Shown here in pieces: positions 23,105 through 23,390 of a DNA stretch of 23,390 nucleotides. The notes beneath the pieces are model-generated. The model was not told the origin of the DNA, did no database searches, and saw only the letters and a program-made list of their open reading frames with translations. The DNA is from JAFGJQ01 sp964586145. GTDB taxonomy: Bacteria; Planctomycetota; Phycisphaerae; UBA1845. Each line of letters opens with the position of its first letter. The stretch's first letter is position 1. The translations under genes and the position numbers were made by a program. Location: the NCBI GenBank assembly GCA_964586145.1, contig CAZPHH010000077.1:1-23390 (forward strand), given 5' to 3'.

Positions 23105-23390
23105 TCAATCCTCCACAACCAAAGCGTCCGTATGACCGAGACCCTCGGGTGCCTGGGCGCCCCTTCCCCCGGCCGGCCGCTTCTGCCGAATCCAGGCAAT
23201 GGCCGCCTCGAGTACGCAGTCTCGGCCCTCCAACAAGGCCTTTCGATCCGGACGGACCTCCACGTCCGGCGTCACTCCGATTCCCTCCAGCCGCTCGCCG
23301 CCCGCGGCCACGTAGTTCCCGAAAACATACTGGAAACCGTCGCCGTTGGGCAGGTGCTCGAACTGCGACGGCAGCGCCGCCCCGGCCGTC
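23105..23390 (-). CDS. C-terminal part of an S41-family (tail-specific) protease
   Basis: Only the last ~94 residues are in the window; the gene continues beyond the right edge. The frame reads TAGAALPSQFEHLPNGDGFQ, then GNYVAAGGERLEGIGVTPDVEV, LLEGRDCVLEAAIAWI and a short tail ending LVVED. AGAALPS and the GxxLEGxGVxPD motif are characteristic of the end of the S41 (CtpA/tail-specific protease) catalytic domain. The catalytic Ser/Lys lie outside or at the edge and cannot be checked. It is followed after 3 bases by the LolA-like gene, a pairing that suggests a shared envelope role. Confidence 0.8.
   Translation of the reverse strand, partial: TAGAALPSQFEHLPNGDGFQYVFGNYVAAGGERLEGIGVTPDVEVRPDRKALLEGRDCVLEAAIAWIRQKRPAGGRGAQAPEGLGHTDALVVED

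Overview
The window (about 65-70% G+C by eye) looks like a chromosomal contig of a Gram-negative, outer-membrane-bearing planctomycete, probably close to the Phycisphaerae. The evidence is a BamA gene, several lipoproteins and Sec-secreted proteins, a PEP-CTERM-like tail, a dockerin-type double calcium loop, a prepilin-like protein with the planctomycete H-x9-DG style C-terminus, and interspersed short hairpin repeats. Taxonomy is inferred from gene content only. No rRNA, tRNA, CRISPR array or transposase gene was seen. A 100-N assembly gap lies at 7576-7675.

Layout. 1-1913 (minus): a Spy/CpxP-like helical periplasmic protein and a coiled-coil lipoprotein running off the left edge. 2113-6003 (plus): an M48-type membrane metalloprotease translationally coupled to a FolD-like protein whose main catalytic residues are all substituted, then a secreted M20D amidohydrolase. 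6206-9758 (plus): a sigma70-like promoter, a cobalamin riboswitch, a large inverted repeat, and a compact three-gene operon of secreted or surface proteins (DUF4465 family with PEP-CTERM-like tail; large surface protein with dockerin-like tail; pseudopilin-like protein). 9837-13130 (plus): promoter and bamA, then a secreted protein with two InlB-B/Flg_new-type repeats. 13283-15429 (minus): phosphoglucose isomerase preceded by a small unknown gene. 15671-17910 (plus): dyad symmetries and a two-gene restriction-modification cassette. 18020-19438 (minus): a strong terminator, a small membrane ORF and a Pro/Ala-rich tail-anchored protein. 19549-20665 (plus): rsmE and a small membrane protein. 20662-23390 (minus): a DUF167 protein, a lipoprotein, a repeat-rich intergenic region, a LolA-like periplasmic protein and the C-terminus of an S41 protease.

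The most interesting unit is the riboswitch operon. A vitamin B12-sensing leader precedes genes for secreted or surface proteins, not a known B12 biosynthesis or transport gene. DUF4465 proteins are, as I recall, linked to the BtuH B12-binding proteins of gut Bacteroidetes. I therefore propose a planctomycete cobamide-capture module, with a dockerin-bearing partner and a pseudopilin-like component. Other notable points are the FolD paralogue predicted to lack cyclohydrolase activity, a hairpin repeat inserted in the signal-peptide region of the second riboswitch-operon gene, and an unclassified restriction endonuclease candidate.
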